Under the pieces are notes generated by a model. It was not told the DNA's origin. It made no database searches and saw only the letters and a program-made list of their open reading frames with translations. Of a stretch of 9,168 nt of DNA, positions 6,274 through 9,168 are shown one piece after another (position 1 is the stretch's first letter; the number at the start of each line of letters is the position of its first letter). The position numbers were made by a program, and so were the translations under genes. This stretch comes from Actinomycetota bacterium (GTDB lineage Bacteria > Actinomycetota > Thermoleophilia > Gaiellales > Gaiellaceae), in assembly GCA_016870235.1 (NCBI GenBank), contig VGCB01000066.1, forward strand, positions 1-9,168, read 5' to 3'.

Positions 6274-7050
6274 CTATCCGTCCGTCTTCACGATGGTGCC
6301 GATGCGCTCCCCGCGCGCGACGCGCGAGATGTTGCCCTCCGCAAGCTCGAACACGTACAGGGGCAGCTTGTTGTCCATGCACAGCGAGAGGGCCGTCGTG
6401 TCCATGACCTTGAGCCCGCGCTCGATCGCCTCGAGATGGCTGATCTCGGGCAGGAGCTTCGCCGACGCGTCGACGCGCGGATCGCCGTCGAGGACGCCCT
6501 CGACGCCGTTCTTCCCCATCAGGATCGCCTCGGCCCCGATCTCGAGCGCGCGGAGCGCAGCGGCGGTGTCCGTCGTGAAGAACGGGTTGCCGGTCCCGGC
6601 CGCGAAGATGACGACGCGCCCCTTCTCCAGGTGGCGCATCGCGCGGCGGCGGATGTAGGGCTCTGCGACCTCGGAGACGGTGATCGCCGAGAGGACGCGG
6701 GTCTGCGCTCCGATCCGCTCGAGGGCGTCCTGGAGCGCGAGCGCGTTCAGCATCGTCGCCAGCATCCCCGCGTAGTCGGCCGTGGCCCTGTCCATGCCAT
6801 CGGCCGCCGCCGCCATGCCGCGGTAGAAGTTGCCGCCGCCGACGACCACCGCGAGCTGGACCCCGCTCGCGTTGAGATCGCGCACCTCGCGCGCGATCTG
6901 GGCCACCGTGGCGGGATCGACGCCGTAGTCGCGACCCCCCATCAGGCTCTCGCCCGACAGCTTCAGCAGCACGCGCCGGAACGGGACCGAGGGGACTGCC
7001 GCGGACTGCGAACCGCCCGCGCGGGTCTCCTGATCCGACGCCACGCTCAC
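6274..7050 (-). CDS. pyrH: UMP kinase (uridylate kinase)
   Basis: Phosphorylates UMP to UDP with ATP, feeding UTP/CTP synthesis and UDP-sugars; amino-acid-kinase fold, normally a hexamer under UTP and GTP control. Motifs: [10 protein letters not shown] (27-36), [11 protein letters not shown] (68-78), [18 protein letters not shown] (87-104), [20 protein letters not shown] (149-168), [11 protein letters not shown] with DPRVD (176-194) and [14 protein letters not shown] (214-227). The 258 residues exceed the usual 235-245 because about 22 unconserved residues precede the first strand. The GTG at 7050-7048 overlaps the tsf stop (GTGA) without an evident Shine-Dalgarno, so translation is probably coupled to tsf. 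A second GTG two codons on is an equally plausible start. The stop is TAG. Confidence 0.97.
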   Translation of the reverse strand: MSVASDQETRAGGSQSAAVPSVPFRRVLLKLSGESLMGGRDYGVDPATVAQIAREVRDLNASGVQLAVVVGGGNFYRGMAAAADGMDRATADYAGMLATMLNALALQDALERIGAQTRVLSAITVSEVAEPYIRRRAMRHLEKGRVVIFAAGTGNPFFTTDTAAALRALEIGAEAILMGKNGVEGVLDGDPRVDASAKLLPEISHLEAIERGLKVMDTTALSLCMDNKLPLYVFELAEGNISRVARGERIGTIVKTDG

Positions 7051-7847
7051 GAGCCGGCGACCGACACCCGCTTGAAGGCGCGCACCGAGGCGCCCACGTC
7101 GGCGAGCGCCTTGCCGACCGTCGTCCCGGAGTCGTGGATCCAGGCCTGGTCGACGAGGACGCCGCCCGGCGCGGCCGCGTAGAAGCGCTTGCCCAGCATG
7201 CCCTCGACGATCTTCTCGCGTGCCTGCTCGGGCTTCGACTGCACCTCGTCGGTGTTGAGGTAGATCTGCTTCTCCGCCGCGATCACGTCGCCCGGCACCT
7301 CGTCGCGCGTCGCCCACTCCGGCGCGGCGAACGAGATGTGCATCGCGAGCTGACGCGCGAGATCGGGGGTGCCGCCCTCGAGCTGCACGAGCACGCCGAT
7401 CTTGTGAGCCGGCGGATGCACGTACGCAGCCAGCGTTCCGCCCTCGAGGCGCGTCGGGGCGAGAATGACGATGTTCTCGCCGAGCGACGCGATCAGCTCG
7501 GCCCGCTCGGTCTCGAACGCCTCGGCGGCGGCCCCTCCCTCGGCGTGGATCGCGCGCAGCACGCGCTCGCCGAACGACCTGAACGCCTCGTTCTTCGAGA
7601 CGGGCTCGGTCTCGCAGCCGATCCCGACGATCGACGCGACGCCCTCCTCGACGATGACGCCGACGAGACCCTCGCTCGTCGCGCGGCCGGCCCGCTTGGT
7701 CGCTGCCGCCATCCCCTTCTCGCGGAGGATCGTGACCGCAGCGTCGATGTCGCCGTCCGTCTCCTGCAGCGCGCGCTTGCAGTCCATCATCCCCGCGCCG
7801 GTCCGCTCGCGGAGCTCTTTGACGAGCGATGCGCCGATCTCGGTCAC
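7047..7847 (-). CDS. tsf: Translation elongation factor Ts
   Basis: Nucleotide exchange factor that strips GDP from EF-Tu. The 266-residue protein has the two-domain-core form. The N-terminal UBA-like domain is clear: [20 protein letters not shown] (8-27), [18 protein letters not shown] (32-49) and [10 protein letters not shown] (51-60). The core begins with VGVIVEEG, followed by [13 protein letters not shown] (77-89). There the usual EF-Tu-contacting TDFV motif is replaced by T80-E81-P82-V83. The second core half has [11 protein letters not shown] (149-159) and [11 protein letters not shown] (168-178), and the C-terminus has EGMLGKRFY (215-223) and LVDQAWIHD (231-239). The start is GTG (7847-7845), overlapping the rpsB stop by 4 nt and served by AAGGAGAG inside rpsB. 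Identity is secure from motifs and position; only the TEPV variant is odd. Confidence 0.97.
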   Translation of the reverse strand: MTEIGASLVKELRERTGAGMMDCKRALQETDGDIDAAVTILREKGMAAATKRAGRATSEGLVGVIVEEGVASIVGIGCETEPVSKNEAFRSFGERVLRAIHAEGGAAAEAFETERAELIASLGENIVILAPTRLEGGTLAAYVHPPAHKIGVLVQLEGGTPDLARQLAMHISFAAPEWATRDEVPGDVIAAEKQIYLNTDEVQSKPEQAREKIVEGMLGKRFYAAAPGGVLVDQAWIHDSGTTVGKALADVGASVRAFKRVSVAGS

Positions 7848-8662
7848 GCCGGCTCTCCTTCCTCGACGGTCACGGGATCGGTGTCCACGGTGGGCTCCGC
7901 GACGGCAGCGGGCTCCGGCTCGGCCGCCGGAGCCGGCTCGTCCCGCGGCGGGCGCGGCGCGGCCATCTCCGTCTGCGAGACGCGGTGCTGTCCGGCCTCG
8001 ATCGCGTCGCCGATCGCGCGGACGATCAGGGAGCACGAGCGGATCGCGTCGTCGTTGCCGGGGATCACGTAGTCGGCCTCTTCCGGATCGCAGTTCGTGT
8101 CGACGAGCGCGATCACGGGCAGGCCGAGGCGGTGCGCCTCCCTCACCGCGAGCTGCTCGATGCGGAGGTCGACGATGAAGACCGCGTCGGGCTGCCGCTT
8201 CATGTCGGCGACGCCGCCGAGGTTCGCCTCGAGCTTCTCGAGCTCGTTGAGGAGAGAGATGCGCTCCTTCGCGGGGAGCAGGTCGAGCTGTCCCTCGGTG
8301 CGCAGGCGGCGGAGCTCGTGCAGGTACTGGATGCGGTCGGCGATCGTCCGCCAGTTCGTGAGCAGGCCCCCGAGCCAGCGGTTGTTCACGTACGGCATCC
8401 CGACGCGCGACGCGTGTTCGGCGACTGCGTCCTTCGCCTGCTTCTTGGTGCCGACGAACAGGATCGTGCCGCGGCGGTCGGCGATGTTGCGCGAGAAGTC
8501 GTAGGCGCTCTGGAGCAGCTCCTGCGTCTGCTGCAGGTCGATGATGTAGATGCCACCACGCTCGGTGAAGATGAAGCGGCGCATCTTCGGGTTCCACCGT
8601 CGCGTCTGGTGCCCGAAGTGGACGCCCGCCTCGAGAAGCTCCTTCATGGAGACGACGGTCAC
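7844..8662 (-). CDS. rpsB: 30S ribosomal protein S2
   Basis: Small-subunit protein that binds 16S rRNA near the head-platform junction and helps recruit S1. The 272 residues carry the family's fixed segments: [20 protein letters not shown] (6-25), [14 protein letters not shown] (30-43), [16 protein letters not shown] (65-80), [16 protein letters not shown] (89-104), [11 protein letters not shown] (144-154) and [20 protein letters not shown] (182-201), then [12 protein letters not shown] (202-213). Residues from about 229 form an unconserved Ala/Pro/Glu-rich acidic tail, probably disordered. The GTG at 8662 is preferred over ATG at 8647: GGGGAG sits five bases upstream of it, and relatives also have a few residues before MKELLEAG. 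It is the first gene of the operon and overlaps tsf by 4 nt (GTGA). Confidence 0.98.
   Translation of the reverse strand: MTVVSMKELLEAGVHFGHQTRRWNPKMRRFIFTERGGIYIIDLQQTQELLQSAYDFSRNIADRRGTILFVGTKKQAKDAVAEHASRVGMPYVNNRWLGGLLTNWRTIADRIQYLHELRRLRTEGQLDLLPAKERISLLNELEKLEANLGGVADMKRQPDAVFIVDLRIEQLAVREAHRLGLPVIALVDTNCDPEEADYVIPGNDDAIRSCSLIVRAIGDAIEAGQHRVSQTEMAAPRPPRDEPAPAAEPEPAAVAEPTVDTDPVTVEEGEPA
7853..7860 (-). promoter_or_regulatory. Ribosome binding site of tsf inside the 3' end of rpsB
   Basis: The minus strand reads AAGGAGAG, ending five bases before the tsf GTG. It lies within the last codons of rpsB, so tsf can be initiated independently as well as by coupling through the GTGA overlap. It supports the GTG at 7847 as the start. 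Confidence 0.8.
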
Positions 8663-8867
8663 AGAGTCTCCCCTTTCCGGGATCGGTTGGATTCGACGCC
8701 CGCACGAAGCGGACGGGTGCCGGAGGACTCGAGCGGAACCCGGCGCACTGCCGCGGCACCACCGCTCGGGTGATCCCCCCGGGTAGCGGGACGGGACGGC
8801 TCGAATCGTAGCGTCCGGACGGCCCGCTCGGGGCGCGGCGGGCGAGACCGTAGGGAGTGCCGGAGCC
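8663..8867 (-). other. Gene-free leader upstream of rpsB
   Basis: About 205 bp with no convincing reading frame on either strand. It is GC-rich and contains the rpsB ribosome binding site and, at its far end, a TAGGCT (8869-8864) that could be a -10 box. Transcription from there would give a leader of roughly 195 nt, long enough for the S2-dependent feedback known for rpsB leaders in other bacteria. I could not match it to a specific leader-RNA family. Confidence 0.5.
8668..8676 (-). promoter_or_regulatory. Ribosome binding site of rpsB
   Basis: The minus strand reads AAAGGGGAG with five bases to the GTG at 8662. The alternative ATG at 8647 has no comparable site, so this decides the start. 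Confidence 0.75.
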
Positions 8868-8869
8868 TA
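8864..8869 (-). promoter_or_regulatory. Possible -10 box of the rpsB operon
   Basis: TAGGCT on the minus strand fits TANNNT and is the same hexamer seen before ispG. The best -35 match with an 18-bp spacer is CTGCAA, only 3 of 6 to consensus. An 8-bp inverted repeat (TCGCAGCG at 8880-8887 with CGCTGCGA at 8912-8919) lies over the -35 region. Weak evidence. Confidence 0.22.
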
Positions 8870-8884
8870 GTGCGGCTTCTCGCA
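8868..8884 (+). repeat. Partial copy of the palindrome arm
   Basis: These 17 bases start with TAGTGCGG, the same 8-mer that opens the left arm at 8989. They match that arm at 14 of 17 positions, and the reverse complement of the right arm (9044-9028) at 15 of 17. The copy is direct relative to the left arm and inverted relative to the right arm, so 8868-9044 could be read as a 177-bp unit with inverted ends. Confidence 0.55.
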
Positions 8885-8988
8885 GCGTTGCAGCCGAAAC
8901 CGGGTGAAACGCGCTGCGACCGCTTTAGGATCACGCCCGTCCGGTGTCTCGGCACCGTCCTGGCATGGCCGGCGTGCAGCAAGCATGG

Positions 8989-9044
8989 TAGTGCGGTGTC
9001 TCACAACAATCGTTTCCGGTCTAACGTTGTGAGACGCCGCACTA
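8989..9044. repeat. Near-perfect 56-bp palindrome with 19-bp arms
   Basis: The left arm TAGTGCGGTGTCTCACAAC (8989-9007) and the right arm (9026-9044) are reverse complements at 18 of 19 positions. The one exception (T8997 against G9036) is a G-U pair in plus-strand RNA. The arms enclose an 18-base spacer (9008-9025). ATGG lies directly before the left arm (8985-8988) and again one base after the right arm (9046-9049), which could be a short target duplication. The arms are far longer than a usual operator. Options are a miniature transposable element (MITE-like), abutted insertion-sequence ends, a dispersed palindromic repeat or a strong transcription hairpin. No transposase is present in the window. 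Confidence 0.8.
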
Positions 9045-9152
9045 GATGGTTGATCGGTAATTCACGGGCAGGCCTGTGAGCACCGTGTAGGGAGCACGTA
9101 TCCGGGTGTCGAAGGTCGGCGGTGTGTGTAGCCCGTCGACCAGGAGGCCTCC
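9045..9152. other. Intergenic stretch right of the palindrome
   Basis: Between the palindrome and the possible gene start at 9153 I see no secure feature. A weak 5-bp inverted repeat (CACGG 9063-9067, CCGTG 9083-9087) is present. The minus strand is open from the window edge down to a TAG at 9044-9042, 42 codons including the stop, but a run of that length is expected by chance in such GC-rich DNA. Confidence 0.35.
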
Positions 9153-9168
9153 GTGCGCGCCGACCTCG
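9153..9168 (+). CDS. Possible start of an unidentified gene leaving the window
   Basis: A perfect AGGAGG at 9142-9147 stands five bases before GTG 9153, and the frame then reads Met-Arg-Ala-Asp-Leu up to the window edge. Only five codons are visible, so no function can be named. The ribosome binding site is as good as any in the window and would make this a gene divergent from rpsB. It also forms a palindrome with the bases before the GTG (GGAGGCCTCC, 9143-9152), which could be chance or could partly hide the site in RNA. The competing possibility is a minus-strand gene ending at 9042. Confidence 0.35.

Noticed and set aside
8805..8810. TACGAT on the minus strand as an alternative rpsB -10 box
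   Set aside because: The sequence 16-18 bp upstream is CCCCGA-like with no resemblance to a -35 element.
8904..8931. Plus-strand promoter-like pair GTGAAA / TAGGAT with a 16-bp spacer
   Set aside because: Each hexamer matches consensus at only 4 of 6 positions, and the -35 lies close to an inverted repeat. It could serve a gene starting at 9153, but the evidence is too thin to list.
9153..9168. PHP-type phosphoesterase start suggested by Met-Arg-Ala-Asp-Leu
   Set aside because: The family would continue with His, but the next codon begins with G, so the histidine motif cannot follow.
1..9168. CRISPR array, prophage, toxin-antitoxin or defence genes
   Set aside because: No regularly spaced repeats and no matching proteins were seen. 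All well-supported genes are housekeeping.

Overview
The window is GC-rich, densely coding chromosomal DNA. It holds the translation and cell-envelope housekeeping cluster that starts with rpsB. The minus-strand order is rpsB, tsf, pyrH, frr, uppS, cdsA, dxr, rseP, and then ispG at the left edge; aat lies between the last two on the opposite strand. High GC, frequent GTG starts, the MEP isoprenoid pathway and the residue patterns of RseP and IspG suggest a deep-branching actinobacterium, possibly of the Thermoleophilia type. This placement is inference, not proof: the order frr-uppS-cdsA-dxr-rseP also resembles Bacillus and Clostridia.

Layout from right to left, in the direction of transcription of the main operon. 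Positions 8663-9168 hold no securely identified gene. They contain the rpsB leader, a near-perfect 56-bp palindrome (8989-9044) with a further partial copy of its arm at 8868, and a possible gene start on the plus strand at 9153. The run rpsB-tsf-pyrH follows, with 4-nt GTGA overlaps, then frr after 17 nt and uppS after 34 nt, then uppS-cdsA-dxr-rseP with 4-nt ATGA or GTGA overlaps. The operon ends at 1807 in a 214-bp intergenic stretch rich in hairpins, which it shares with the converging aat gene. The start codons of aat and ispG diverge with only 23 bp between them.

The genes form a coherent set. RpsB (30S subunit), EF-Ts (EF-Tu recycling) and Frr (post-termination ribosome splitting) serve translation. 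PyrH makes UDP for nucleic acids and for UDP-sugars. Dxr and IspG are MEP-pathway enzymes whose isoprenyl diphosphates UppS elongates to the lipid carrier of peptidoglycan synthesis. CdsA makes CDP-diacylglycerol for phospholipids, RseP is an intramembrane protease of envelope stress signalling, and Aat tags proteins for the N-degron (ClpS/ClpAP) route.

I found no CRISPR array, tRNA, rRNA, intact transposase or novel multi-gene system. The points most worth a second look are the palindrome and its repeat copy upstream of rpsB, the altered EF-Tu contact motif of EF-Ts, the long insert in RseP, and the very tight divergent aat/ispG start region.
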